A DNA stretch of 64,000 nt from Polytrichum commune (lineage: Eukaryota > Streptophyta > Polytrichopsida > Polytrichales > Polytrichaceae), in NCBI GenBank assembly GCA_950295325.1, contig OX485803.1:14942001-15006000 (forward strand), in the 5' to 3' direction. The position numbers and the translations under genes were made by a program. The notes beneath the pieces were generated by a model. That model saw nothing but the letters and a program-made list of their open reading frames with translations, was not told the DNA's origin and did not search any database. Below, piece by piece: positions 36,851 through 49,696 of this stretch. Position 1 is the stretch's first letter, and each line of letters opens with the position of its first letter.

Positions 36851-39800
36851 ACACTAAGGTTTGGATCCAAGGTATGGAAAGTATAAAGTGCCTCAAACTT
36901 CAAACTATGTTGTCAATGATGGGAAAGGTAAGCCTTTCAATGAGCCCTCAAAGGTCACTTTAAGCCCAAAGCCACTCAAATTTGGTTGCGTTTGAATTTG
37001 GACATTCCGAACATTCCAACCATGAAAATGTTTTGGAGATGGTGAAATGTTTGTTCTACTTCAGTGCTCAATAGTGTTTGTACAACCTCTCAATTTGGGG
37101 ATCTCCTTGCCCAAAACCATGTCTCTAATACTTCTGTGTTTTTGTTGATGATCTAAAGTCAACTTACTTTTTTTAGTGCAATCATATGTAAGGTGCCCTA
37201 AGGGTGGGTCACCCTAAAGTTCAAGACTAGGAACTTTGAATATGAATAATCCTATTCATTGAGAGCAAAACTTTGGACTCAAGGTGTTTATCATGGGATT
37301 TGAGTCCACCTATGTCAAGAAGCGAAACTTCAAGGTTGGATTCATCCTTGAGTCCCTAATGTAAATTCACCCTCAGAGATCTGAACATATTATAGAGACA
37401 TTTCGATTGACTGATGATGTTGTGTGTTCCCAAAGTTAGTATTGTTTGAGCTAAGTCACAATTAGTATATCGCCCATTAATTGCAGACCTCAATTTCAAT
37501 TTTCCTAGTTGGGTGTGACCATGATGTGTTAGGTTGGCAAGGTTGAGACTCGTGGGTTTATACAAGGGTCCAGGTCCCAAAAACGTTGGGTTCGAAACAA
37601 CCCTGAATGGACATTATCTTTGAACTCAAGATTGGATCCAAGTGTGACAATTGATTTCGCAAACAAGGAGGACCACTTTTTAAGGTCGAGACTTGAAAGC
37701 AACAAGATTTGGCAAGAAAACAATGAGAGAGATTGTTACCACTTTGTTCCTTCATACCTTGGACTTTGACCATAGTGTAAACTCCTTGAGTCCAAAATCT
37801 CGCTCTCAACCAAAAGATTGTGGTTTTGAAGTTTCTTTGGTCTTCGATTCCAATGTAAACCCACCCTTGCTCTTCGAATTTGTCTCTAAGGAAAGTGGCA
37901 AACAAAGGCTACAAGAACATTGGGGTTGGAGCCTTTCGACTCGGTCACGCCTATTGGTGGTACGAAGCCATTGCATGTGACTACTTATATTACAAACATA
38001 TGCATGGAGCCTCAAAAAGCTGGGCAAACAAAAGGTGCATTCGAGCGGAACCATCAAAAAGAATAGGAGCTTTCTTACCTTGAAAAATCTTTACCCGACG
38101 TCTAGGTAGAAGCGCCAAACGTACAAACACTTTGGCTCAAAGAATAGTACAAGGGTAACAACTTTAGATTAGCAAAGAAAACCTTGGATTATTATGAGTC
38201 GATCTAAATCACATCATAGGATTTTACTTTTTTAAGAGTTTAATTAACAAGTTGATTGCATTGACCTCCTTATGAATTCGTTAAGAATCTTTGTGAACTT
38301 TGTTGAGCATGTTAAGGTTCTGAAGTGTTCATGGTTAACATGACTGATCAAGCAAATCATACTTCATATTATTGGGGAAAGAAAAAGAAAAAGAAAAAGA
38401 AAAATCGATTTGAGTTGGCTCCTCCAAGAACCACTCATGAATCACTCTCAAAAAGAAGCACACCCAAACATCCTCCGAACCCAACCATCGGCACCCCACA
38501 CTACAAGCCGATGCCCAACTCTACGAAGCTTTGCTTGATCCTTACAAAACAAAAACAGCCGGTGGAGTCTTTCTTACTATCTAGAGTTACACAACGTCAT
38601 ATCTGTTCACTATCGACGCAACTTTTTGCCACGTAAAGACGTCATTGTTCTACAACATCCAAACCAAACAACTAATCTGACCTATGTTGCCAAAAACATC
38701 AGACATATCGTAACGAGATATAGCACTCTGCAATCCCAAATAGCAAGTGTCACCAAACACAATATAAACCAATATAGTTTCGTTGGCCAAATGTTTGACC
38801 TTTCGATGGGTGCCAATCTTCACCCACCCACCCACCCACCACTCAAAGATGGGTGTCCGGTCCGATCAAGGTAAGTAACCGAAACCGGCGCACTTGCTTT
38901 AGTGATAGCATCCAAATGCATGCATAGTGTGACAAAACTAGGGCTGTTTGTCTGAAATTGACTTCCTCTTTCTCCCAATTGACTTTGAAGTACACAAATC
39001 TTTTGGGACTCGCGACAATTTGGAATATATATATGTATATGTATACAGTACTATGGGAGGATAACTGTAGTGGAATCTGTAAACTTTACACAAAAAAATA
39101 TGAGGAGAATGCCACATGTCAGCCCCACTTGCCTTTTCAAAACACGAATCCCACTGCCACGTCATCATCGCTCATCATCATCATCATCATCTCCTCGTCT
39201 CCAAAGTCCCCATCCATGTCATGTTATTTTCTTTTTGTGTATTTATTTTTTTGTACACGTGTCGCAATCCGGGTGGCACACATTTCGAAACCAGATAGAG
39301 GGGCCTTTTGTGCTCCTCACGTTCTCAAAGCCACAGTCCGGGGAGTTCTATACAAAGATCGGTATATTTCGTACCTTTTATAAAGAGGTTCAGATTTTCT
39401 TTTCTTTTCTTTTTACTCGGGGGGTATCAAAATCCTTTTTTAGTTTTTTCTTTTCCTTGGTTGATTTCCTACATTTATCTTTACCATTCAGTAAAGTTTT
39501 TCAGTTTCTAAATTTTACTTCGGTATGTTTTCTGTAGTTATGTATAGTAAGTTGGCGGTTTTTTATGTTAAAAACATTTATTAATAAGAAAAACTTGGTG
39601 TTATGCTTTTATGGGGGCGAATTTGTGTTGAAAGAGATCGCAAGTGGTCCTGGAAGGAGTTGAGCCTTCGGTGTTGTGGGTGAGGATGAAGATGGAATGG
39701 TGACACGTCTTTGATAAGTGAAGAGTAGCCCGAAAACCCTACGAACAAACGAAGGTCAACGGGCGGCACATCGTGAGAGAGGGTCCCTGGATGCTTAGAG

Positions 39801-40190
39801 CCTCAAAACCCTAATCGGCCCAGTATGTCAACAGAACCAACCATAAATTAGCCTTCATGGTTTTTGACCTTGTGACTCTAGTATTATAACCCTAGTTAAA
39901 ATTTTCCGCTCTATCCCTAGTCACTTCGGCTACTTGCCTTAAATAAATAAAAATACTCTCGGTAAATATCCCAAACTATGACGCCTCAACCGGCCATATT
40001 GCCGGTCTATTCTCCCTCGAGTCGGTCGGTTTCCAGCCTCGACAATTTTACATCGGTACGTCGTCCCAATCCTTGCAAACTCATTCGGAAATCTCCAAAA
40101 AAAAAAAATCAACTAGCTCCTAGCTAAACCTTGGTACTTCATGTACATTGCTCAAAACCCCCTCATCCAGTAAAGGCAAGACTATAATAT
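36851..40190. other. intergenic, repeats and microsatellites
   Basis: No gene is supported. 38373-38403 is a (GAAAAA)n run, 38821-38839 (CCCA)n, and 39168-39190 (CAT)n. A 155-codon frame at 39070-39537 is low-complexity and Ser/Phe-rich, with no domain. Isolated 'aaaccctaa' at about 39805 is a telo-box-like word without a gene behind it. Confidence 0.45.
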
Positions 40191-40199
40191 GTTATTCAA

Positions 40200-40790
40200 G
40201 GAGCATCCTAGCTCACACACTAAAAGGTGTGACATAGATGAGGCTAATATGGACACCTCCAGCTCTATGGAATTGTTCAGCCGATGGTTTCAGCATTAGA
40301 AGTTTGAGCATGATAGCAATTGCAAAGTAATCGATGAAATTGGAGTTGAGGAAGGTGTTGATCTAGGCTCCGGAATCCAAAATTCTCTACTTCCCAATGT
40401 GGTGTTATAGGGGGACACTCCTTGATCGTTCAATGTTGTGTAAGTGGACAACAATCATTAGTAGATTCTACATGGTGATCTACAAATAAAAACCAATTTT
40501 AATGCCAATATTGGTTGTGTCATGCCTTGAAAGTGGTCATATGTAGGATAAAATGTTCTCTTGTTGTTTTTTTTTACTTACAAAATACCCATAATACAAG
40601 TTGATCGGCACCTCACAACCACATGCCGCCTCCTAATTTGGGCACCTCGCGCACAAAAACCAAGTGTGTCATAGCTCGGTGGATAACACTCCTCGTTATG
40701 GAGGATGGTGGGTGTAGTTTGACTTTTGCAAAGGGGACTAACCCAAATATCATAAAGGCGGCGACTAAATCACCATGTAGAGCATAGGCA
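40200..40790. repeat. dispersed repeat family M, copy 2 (inverted)
   Basis: An uninterrupted relative of 35330-35872 plus the bases after 36851, in the opposite orientation. It is immediately followed by family F copy 3. A short reverse-strand frame at 40613-40795 is shared with the other copy ('FAK.(K/R)LHPPS' and '(I/V)HRAMTH' type residues), so the repeat may descend from a coding retroelement. Confidence 0.6.
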
Positions 40791-41162
40791 CCCACAACTG
40801 ATCACTTAAGATACTATGTGCCGAATTTGGGGAAATATAAGGCAGTGCAAATTTATTCCATGTAGGAAGATAGGAATCATGATGACTGCAAGATTTTGGT
40901 AATTTCATTCCTTAAATTGAGATTACTATGAATTTTTGAAGCCAGAAGTTGGCCTAAACATATTACCAATGCCTAAAGTCTGCCATGACCACTCATTTCA
41001 ATTAGGCATTCCTCCTCACTTTAACACTCAAAACCAGGACATGTGTCATGGCATTATTGGTTCCGGCTTGATCAAACTTCCGTCCCAACCTGATTGAAAT
41101 ACCGGTACCCTATAGATTGCCAATGAGGTCCTGATTGGGAACATGCGCCTCTGCTATATTAC
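40785..41162. repeat. dispersed repeat family F, copy 3
   Basis: Matches 18748-19180 and 19204-19572 over nearly their full length: 'cacttaagatactatgtgcc', 'aaggcagtgcaaatt', 'attactatgaatttttgaag', 'attaccaatgcctaaagt'. Confidence 0.72.
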
Positions 41163-41665
41163 TCACCCAACAACTGTACTGCAAACTAAGAGCCAAAAAT
41201 AGATGTCCAATTAAAGAAGCTAATTGAATTAGCCTCATCTACTCTTTAGGAAGCCCTTATACCAGAATGAAAAGAGTTTTATTTTTATTTTTATTTTTTC
41301 CATGGTGACCGATCATGGAGAATCACAAACATAATAGTTTCCACTTTGGTTGATTGTGTTCCCAGATAGGTTTTATTCTAGCTTCATTGGGAAGCTTGTG
41401 CAGTTTTCTGCGCATACTGGCTTTTTATAGATTTCAATGATTTTTTTTAATTAAAATATTGGGTTTTGAATTTGAAATTTTGTACAAAACCGATGTTTGA
41501 TTCAAATGTTCGAGTAACATGTCTGGATTTCATTTGGAAAGGCTAACCCAACCAGATAACTAACACATAAATCATGTCATTAATTGTATAGAGATGTGTA
41601 ATTAGGTTGCCCCAAGTTTATTTTATTGACATTCCACACTATTTTGAACATTCATGACCACAATG

Positions 41666-41706
<41 letters not shown>

Positions 41707-42811
41707 TTGGGCTTGCTAATCACATGAATAAACAAAGATGTAAGTTTGGTAATATGATTTCATTCAAGGTAGTTTGCAAGTGTAAAGAGACAACCTAATT
41801 GCACATATCAATGTAGTTACAATGTTGAGAATATGTGCAACCGCCTTAGGATCTTACTAATGCCAAAGTTTTTCTATGTGTGTGCTTAAGGGCCATCATA
41901 CAATACCGATTTCTTCTAAGTTCTATAAAGTGTGCATTGCAAAGGCCATAAGCCACTTGCCAACATTTCCTAATACTCTACACAATTTTGAAATAAACAT
42001 CTTCCACCACTAACATATGAGAACCACATGTGCTCCAATGATAGACCACCTATGCTCAAACTATTAACTAATTACACAAATGCATGTTAACACAAAAGGA
42101 TACCTATGGTTTACCATAGTTTGAAGTTAATCCATAACAAAATGACAACAATACATTAACAGTACATGCAAATAAAATTGAATGGTACTTGGTTGTAGCA
42201 CAATCTTGAAACTCATAGTGATCACCCCAAGCTTTGCAACATCTATATTAGATAAGTTTTAGTCCATCAAGACAACTCCTCATCCAATCCAAAGACATTC
42301 ATTGAACCTCAAATAATTTTGTTCTTCCAAATACACCTACTCTGCTTTATTCATGAAAATAAAATAATACCTATATTTTTTTTACTTACCCTATTCTAGA
42401 AATAGTATTTTATGGGTCAATTCATTCAAGCTATAGTAGATCCAAAAAAACTACAAGTTTTTTCCATTCTTGGATTAAAAGTACCCTACATTTTTTCTCA
42501 CATGGTTTAATTAAATTTCAACGATGACCTCCCTGTACTATGAAACTACTTACTAAGGGCTTTAAAATATGTGAAGGACAAGTACTCTAATAGAATAGAA
42601 TAGAATAGAATAGAATAAGTATAACATTAGTGCTTTTAGTTTGCACCGACATGATTCGGAGCATGTTCTTCCTTACCTTGATCATGTTTCACTAGGCATA
42701 TTTCCTACCTTCTGGGAGGTGGGTGCCATTAAGTAATAGTTTTAGGGGAGTCTATCAATTCTGAGCTTTCGGTGGGATCGGGATGGTGTCTGAGTTCATG
42801 GGGGTAGGTTG
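41163..42811. other. AT-rich intergenic sequence
   Basis: Holds a (TA)n(CA)n microsatellite at 41669-41706 and a (TAGAA)n run at 42588-42617. No gene, RNA or transposon end is recognised. The right edge may include the 3' tail of the LINE fragment that starts at 42812. Confidence 0.45.
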
Positions 42812-43880
42812 ACTGGGACTTGGTTATTATCGAGTTTCCTTTTATTCACGACAAGGTGTGTCATGTATTTTATGGCTATCTGATGTACGTGTTTCATGAG
42901 CTTTTTGACTTCTCATGGGGGTATTTTGAGGTCATCTAGTACTTCTACTGATTGTTTGTGAATGTCTCCTCATACCCATGATGTGATGGTAATAAGGGGA
43001 TTAACATTCCAACGAACAATTTTTAATGTCTATATGAGGGGGTCATATTTATTGCATTTTTCTCTTAGGGTTGTCTCAGGAAATCTACTGTAACAGTAGA
43101 TAAAATCTATGAATTGTATGGTGTTTGATGGGTTTGGGGGGGGGGGGTGTTGTGGCTATCTATGGGGGAGGGGGCTAGAATACATAGGATGTCAGGTCTT
43201 AGCTGGGCCAAGCATGTCCATGTGTTTGGGTGGTATTTTGGTGTTTGGTGTGATGTCTAGACTAGTTGTACATAGTTGAGTGCGATGTTAATTGGGTAAT
43301 GGTATGAGTTTTGATGTTGGTGAGTTTAGGTTTAGCATTTTGGTATGATATGGAGTGGGATGCTAGTAAAGAAACCATTTATAAGGCTATTGAAGGTGGA
43401 ATTGTTGCCACCTTGTCATGAGAAGGTTTCATTGTTGTGGGCGGGGTGTAGGCCTTGCATGAATTATGCCCAATCTTTGTCCTCTCGATTGCAGTTTTAG
43501 GGGGTGCCATCGTGTAGACATCCAACTAGGAGAATGTCTCTATTGAAATCCACTACTAAAAGTACTTTGTGTGTAGGTGGTTTTTGGTGGGGATTTAGAT
43601 TTGATTTAGATTTTAGATTTTAGAGATCAGTTGGAGGTCAATGGGGTGTGAGCACATGTATAAGTTCATTATGAGCAGTGGTGTAAGTGGTTTGTTAGAT
43701 ATTTGAAGACTAGTAGTATGGAGATATGTTACTTAGGGTGGGGATTTGGTAATATATTTAGTGGAATATATGTTTGTGTGGATTATGGCAAGGGTGCCGC
43801 CGCTTGAGGGTTTGGATGTTATGAATTGTGGGTGTCTTCATAGGTTTGTGTCATTTGTGTGATTATAAAGGATTATGTAA
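42812..43880 (-). pseudogene. fragment of a second dual-endonuclease LINE: EEP joined directly to RLE
   Basis: Conceptual translation of the minus strand, allowing frameshifts and stops, first gives an EEP endonuclease segment: SGGTLAIIHTNIY near 43790, VDFNRDILLVG at about 43525-43555, then a QGG...LINGFF stretch. It parallels the element at 52900-61450. It then runs without any reverse transcriptase into the restriction-like part: QLRPDILCI at about 43200, QFIDF at about 43100, RFPE...KCNKY at about 43060, WNVNPLITIT, and KYMTHLVVNKRKLDN at about 42830. The D in QFIDF matches the E in QFIEF of the other copy. RT and RNase H (about 4 kb) are deleted. Several in-frame stops show it is dead. 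The upstream end is cut at the pogo-like insertion. Confidence 0.72.
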
Positions 43881-43903
43881 TCTGAGAATTGGTTGTCTAT
43901 GTA

Positions 43904-44520
43904 CAGTAGTCTCCCACTTAAGTACACACTTTAAACCGGAGCCGTTGGTGCGCACTTAGTTGGTAGGTGCCTACTTTACTCACATTGTAAGTGTTCCAGA
44001 TTGGGCTAGTCAGAAAAAACAATTGTTTAATACCCATCCAGCTTACCCTTGAAGAATACATGTTAGGGTGCTCACGAAGCCGCTAGTTTTGTTCGATCCC
44101 CTTCCCATTGAGGCTTGATATTGATGGACAAGCTTCGACAACCTCAAAAAGAACCACCTATCAATGACGAAATCTAGTCTATCGAGACATTTGCTAAATT
44201 GGAAAGTGCTACCAACTTTAAAGGCTTTGAAGCTCTACACAACATTGTCCTCGACATCGACGACCAATTGCTTTGCTCTGATGTTCAAATAGAAGTTGGA
44301 CATATGTATGATGGACTGCGACGATCGTTTGAGACGTTTCAACAAAACGTTAACAAACTGACATTGAATGTCAAGCGTAAAAAATTCATGCATTCACGGC
44401 AAATGACTATGCATGATATGTTCAAACAATTAAATATGAACCTTGATTTTTGTCAAAAAAATTGTGCACTTAACCAGAATGCATACCTAAACGGGTGCAT
44501 ACTTAAGTGGGAGAACACTG
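43904..44520 (+). mobile_element. pogo-like (Tc1/mariner superfamily) element, internally deleted
   Basis: The left end cagtagtctcccacttaagt and right end (inverted) cagtgttctcccacttaagt match over about 26 bp with four differences. Each is bounded by TA (43902-43903 and 44521-44522). A CAGT-start TIR with TA duplication is the pogo/Tigger signature. The 617-bp element contains a frame from about 44199 to 44531, a plausible remnant of transposase C-terminal sequence, but it lacks a complete DDE domain. It probably moves or moved in trans. Confidence 0.8.
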
Positions 44521-44531
44521 TAAGTTGTTAG
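44199..44531 (+). pseudogene. possible remnant of pogo-type transposase
   Basis: Up to 110 codons, with the first codon TTG and not ATG. It includes DIDDQLLCSDVQIEV and a basic stretch NVKRKKFMHSRQMT. It sits inside TIRs that define a pogo-like element, which is the main reason for the call. I do not see a full catalytic triad, and the frame runs into the right TIR. It could be chance; confidence is low. Confidence 0.35.
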
Positions 44532-47233
44532 CAACTAGCGTAGTGCTTAGGCGAAGCACAGATGGGTTGTCGGCTTCTTGGTTGCAGGGTAATGCTCACC
44601 TTGAGCTCCTCATAGTTGTAGGTGAAACCGTTCTCCAAGATGCCATCTCTTGCTTCTTCAGTGGTCAATGTAAGGAAGGCAAAGTCCATTTTGAGCTATG
44701 GCTTTGTCAATGTCAAGAATTCGTGTTGGGTCCATTGTAGTGGCTATTATGTACAATCTCCTTGAAGATGCTATGTGCGGGTTCATTACGGAGTGTGTCT
44801 CCCTTGAGGTGGAGGTGGAGGCGGAGGCGGAGGTTGATTGCCATGGTAGCAAGTTTGAAGCCTTTTTGGACTTTTCCAATGACTTGTTTTCCATCTCCAT
44901 TACGAAAGCTCTATTCCATCTCAAGAAATCCAAGGCAACCTTAAGTAGGTTTCGGAGGTGTAGCTTGATGAACCCCACCTAATTTTTGGTGATGGTGTTG
45001 GCTCCAATGTCAGTCAGGTTTAAGTATTCTGTGTCAAAGGTGATGTTCATCGTTCAGAGACTCCATGCATGCTCCTTGTGTTTCACCTCTACTAATGTTC
45101 TTGAATCCGTGGTCAAAGCATATGATAACGTGGAAACATCAGAGAGTTTTGTTTCTTTATTCACCTTTTCTAAGACAAGTACTCTATATTTTATAAGCTA
45201 GTTGACTACTTACTAAAGCTTTTGTGAACTTAAGGTAACTTATTCAAAGAATGTTTTCAACAACTAGTACATATAAATGCACATATTCTAGTCTATAGTA
45301 TGAAAATTATAAATAATATATCTATGTAATCTCTTCAAACCATCCATTATTTACTTACATTAGTATGATAATCATGGATGTCCAATTAAGTAGCATACTC
45401 AATATATGAGTAATATATTTCACTTTACAGTTGAATAGCTTACTATTCATTATCTATGTCAATAAAACTATGATGGGTAGGGCAACTCCACAAGAACAAT
45501 GGAGATTTCTGAATGAATAAATGTCCATAATGGAGCAAGAAAACCTATTAATTCCAGTAATCATCTAAATAAGTTAATTGATGTTATGTTTTGTTTTTTG
45601 AAATAAAGGATCTTCATTGCAAGAGAAAATACAAACACGGCCAAGACATGGAAACTCCAAAGCGCCGGACATTAACCCTTAAGGATCTAAGGGCATCGCC
45701 AGCCCATTCCCGGCAACGGTAACTACCGGGAACAATGAGCCGGGGCTCGGCCAACGGGCTCGGTACCCAGCCCGTTATGCACAGGGTCCTGTAAAGCTAC
45801 TCCCGCTCTCGGCACATTTTTGGAGTTTGCCGAGAGAAGTTGTCCTCCCGCTACACACTGCCTTATCCAAAAGTAGCTTGTGAAGCTGGGACACCTGTGT
45901 GCCGGGGGGCCCTTGCCAGGCAATGGGATAGACCCCCCTCCCGCCAAACCCTCCCTCCATTGAGCAGGGCTCCCTGCATCCCGCCCTGCCGGGAGCTGAT
46001 GCCGGGAATGGACTGGCGATGCCCTAAGAGGCCCATACTAGGCCTCTCCAAGGGAGTTTTAAAATAAAAATAAAAATAAAAAAAGCATATTTGAGCTCAA
46101 TACTTTCATTTTTAGCTAATCGTATCAAAAGTGACCCCATCCAAAATCAATTTATGTAAATCCAAAACCAAGTGTATTATGTAAATAATGTAAACACTTT
46201 GATGTTATTGAAGATTTAAGTTCAAATATGTAGCATGCGTGCCCTTGGATGCAAATGCATACATTGAAATTTGATCGTCAATGTCTAAGTATGAGCATAT
46301 ATTTTTTCCTTGACATAAGACAATGCAGGTTTTTTCCTTGACATAAGGTTTCAAACACATAAATACATAATTTATGAAGTTGGTGTAGCCCATATAAATT
46401 GTGTGTATGACCGTATATTGAGACCCCGCGTCCTTTCAGGTTAAACTAGCACATCAATTCATAAATGAGAATTCATGAGCTTTCACAGATTAATTTCTAT
46501 AATTATTACAGTAATACGCATTCAAACTGATTAAGTGCAAGTAAGCACATTAAGTCCAACCAAGCCTATTCAACGGTGGATGACTCCCTTTTCCAATAGC
46601 CTGCTAAACAGTGCATCGAATCTCCCATTTTGTTGTAGAAACTGTTCTTTGTATCCGCCCAAGTGCGTAACTCAAATTTGATTCCTTTTGCTATGCGAAC
46701 TATCAATTTCATGGTGTGGAGATTGACAGGAATTGCAAGCGTCTGAGCTACATCTAAAAAAACCGACTTTCCAAGTCGCTGAAAGTAATGTAACGGCCAT
46801 TGCACTTGGTATTTTTGTATGCAAATTTACATAGCTGGTATGAACTCTTCTGAGGTAGTATATGGATGATATAATCTGGTGACAACTGCGGTCTACATTC
46901 CCACTTGAGGTAAGATTCTATTCAAATATCCAGGTCTGCCTACACAAGTTACAGTGGCAATTACATTCATCAAGCAAGACAAGAAGGCAGAAAACCCATG
47001 GTTTCCGCGAAGCTCATTCATAACAATTCTCACTGTAACCCACGTTACTCGTAAATCAAAATGTGCCCCCTTAAAAAACACTCAAAATATGTATTAAATT
47101 AAAGTCTGACTCAAATTTGGATCAGGTGGACTCTATTGAGATATCCATTATACATGTGCCCTGTTCTGATATTCTGTAGATAGCGAGTCCATACTAGTGA
47201 CCAGGAATCGCTGCAGCCCAGCTCCTCAAAAGT
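44523..47233. other. intergenic; possible decayed coding at 44540-45200
   Basis: On the minus strand 44658-44978 is an open frame (106 codons, Ser/Thr-Ala rich centre) that might be a relic of retroelement ORF1, but I recognise no domain. 45720-46020 is GC-rich and contains the blocks 'gccggggg' and 'ccgggaa'. 46040-46080 is A-rich. The eEF1B 3' UTR begins at 47233 on the minus strand, and its end is not defined. Confidence 0.4.
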
Positions 47234-49583
47234 CTCTGCAAAGATAAACGTGTGTCAGGCATTGCTGCAAGTATAGGTGGCAATGACAATAGACATCTCC
47301 ATTCAGCGGAGACCTATCTAGTTCGATTTGAACCATGACCTCTTGATGAGAGAACCACCTCCAAATCATTAGGGCTCCCTATGTAAAAAGAAAAGGTGAT
47401 CCAAAGCTCGAACTTAACAACTCGAGGAAACTTACAGATCTTGTTGAAAGCAACGATGTCACAGCTCTGGATGTATTCGTTGTTTGGCTCAGAGGTCAAA
47501 AAGTCTTCAATCAAGTTGTCCACACTCACTTCATCATCGACAATGGTCATCATGATTGACAGCTTCTTGATACCAGCAACCACTGTCTGGAGCTTAGCTG
47601 CAGACATTTACAACCAGTCAACCATATCAATTAGCCTTAACCCTTTCATATGGAACAGAGAACAGACTCCGCCAGATGCATCAGCTATTCAAATCTCCAC
47701 AGAAAATATTTGCAAGCAAGCAAATGTATGAGTAAATGATTGTACAACTCACATGCTCCCCAGTGAAGACCAGGCATCTGAACTGCTCTCACACACTCCT
47801 CCAGCTTCACCATGTCAGTCTCGTCATCCCATGGCTTCACATCAAGAAGCACAGAAGACTTGCCACCTGCACAGTACCCACAGCTTCAACAACATGACCT
47901 GTACATTGACAATCTGAGCTAGTGGAAAACTTCATATTTGATGCGCATTGAACTACAGAAAGTTCTAAAAAGAGCCCTAAGAGGCACTTACTTTCTTTCT
48001 TCTTGGCCCCTGCGGCAGCCTTCTTGGCGGCTTCACGCTCATCTGCAGCTGCCTTCTCCTCTTCAGTCTCATCTCCAAAGAGATCGAGGTCTTCATCATC
48101 CTGGACACAGGAGAACAAATAGCACGAAAATGGTTAACTACATATCTAACAGGTCAGATTTATATGCCCTCTAGTACAACTATTTTCCATTGCCTTGATC
48201 TCTGTAACCGAACTCTGCACAACCCACATCACTCTTCACACGTACAACGATAGGTACTTTATGAAGCCTGACTCTAACTTGGATTAGGTTGGCTTTGCAA
48301 GTACAACTGTGCGAAGCTATATCGTATTACCATCTGTCCCTGTTACTTAACATGCGACGGTTAGGTTAAATAAAGCCTTACATCAGCTGGGGCAGCGGGA
48401 GGGGCTACATCCCTAGAAGTGGTGTCTGGTGCAGCTCCGCTCTCGAGTCGTACTCCAACACCTGGAGTAGAGAACCTAGAGACAGTATAGACAAAATCAG
48501 GCAAAAGCAGAGTCTTCAACTTCGTATATTGCATCATCCAGTAATCTCTAAATGTTGCTTCACCACCCAGTATACTCTATAACCGTTTCTGGTTTGCGAC
48601 GCATAAGGCATGTCGATGGTAAATAACCAAAAGGAGCTTCTCCAAGCTCAAGAATTGTTAGGTTCACAAGAAAGCTACACTCGCAGACATAAGAATCACA
48701 ATTCAACACACCCTTCACTGAGTGACCTCATGCAACGTCCAGTTACTATGGCTCTCAAGTACGAATAAGGAAATCGAAATACAACTGTGCGTACCTGGGT
48801 CCAGCCAAAGCTGCGATGTGGGAGTACCATCTGGACACGTTCACATACTCGGCAGACACGCCTTTCAAGGCACCGAAGACGGCAAGGTCGTCTCTGGAAG
48901 CTTGATACCTGCAGGCACGGATTCGCACAACTTAAAACCTAATCTTTTCACTCCGGTAACCTTCCACAGAACCCCAACCTTCCCTAAACCTCGTAACAAG
49001 TGTCCGTATTCAGACACAAATCGCATCAAGTTTCAACAGATTCCTAAACAATAGTCTCAAACCTTCTGTACAAAGAGCAACTGCTACTGCAGCACCCAAA
49101 ACTGCTAGCTTCATATGACCATGATTAACATAAAACATGAAACCCTATCGCTCCCTAAACCGCCTAGCAGGACTCTTGAATCTAGAAACAAAGCACATCA
49201 AGTTTCAACAAACCCCGAAACGCTCATATTGAGCTTCATTTAAACTACAAGCATCCAGCACTGCAGAATCCAGCACTGCTTTCACGACATAACCATGATT
49301 CACATCCTAGGACAGGAAACCCCAACATTCCCTGAACCCCATACCAGGTCTCTGAATCCAGAAACAAATCACATCGAGTTCCAACAAATCCCTTGAATAT
49401 AACCTCGAACCTTTTACACAACAAACAACTGCGACTGCAGCATCCAAAACTGCTCAAATAACAGGATAGGACACGATAGGGTTGAAGGAAAACTCACCCG
49501 GTGATGTAGCTGCGGGTCAAGAGGTACTCGTCGAGCTTCTTAAGGCCCGCGGGGGTGCTGAGGTCATCAAAATGCACACCCAT
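47234..49583 (-). CDS. translation elongation factor eEF1B nucleotide-exchange subunit (beta-type), seven coding exons
   Basis: The coding exons (minus strand) are 49583-49498, 48908-48795, 48475-48382, 48100-47992, 47866-47753, 47597-47436 and 47235-47234. All introns are GT-AG, and the frame is continuous over 681 nt, giving 226 residues plus stop. Residues 1-28 ([20 protein letters not shown]...) start the short N-terminal GST-C-like domain. About 99-116 are the acidic [15 protein letters not shown] region, followed by an Ala/Lys-rich linker. Residues 135-226 are the EF1 guanine-exchange domain, with [27 protein letters not shown] and the canonical C-terminus DIVAFNKI. The protein reloads GTP on eEF1A in the cytosol as part of the eEF1B complex. 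Length is normal for plant eEF1B beta/alpha-type subunits. The stop codon TAG is split T|AG by the last intron. The promoter carries translation-gene motifs. Confidence 0.95.
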
Positions 49584-49696
49584 TGTGAAGCTGGAGACAA
49601 GAAATCGGCAGAGTGCCTAGAGTCGGAGGGAGAGCTGGAGCAGATGCGACTGCGAGGACGAGGAAGAAGGCTCCAAATGGTCTCGCGAGCGTGGAG

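Noticed and set aside
39070..39537. 155-codon plus-strand open frame
   Set aside because: Ser- and Phe-rich low complexity from CAT and TTTTC runs; no domain or conservation visible.
45720..46020. GC-rich block as a host exon
   Set aside because: Frames on both strands are short and Pro/Gly-rich without motifs; no splice-linked continuation was found.
46566..47081. Minus-strand frames downstream of eEF1B
   Set aside because: They lie in the presumed 3' UTR or flank and show no known domain.
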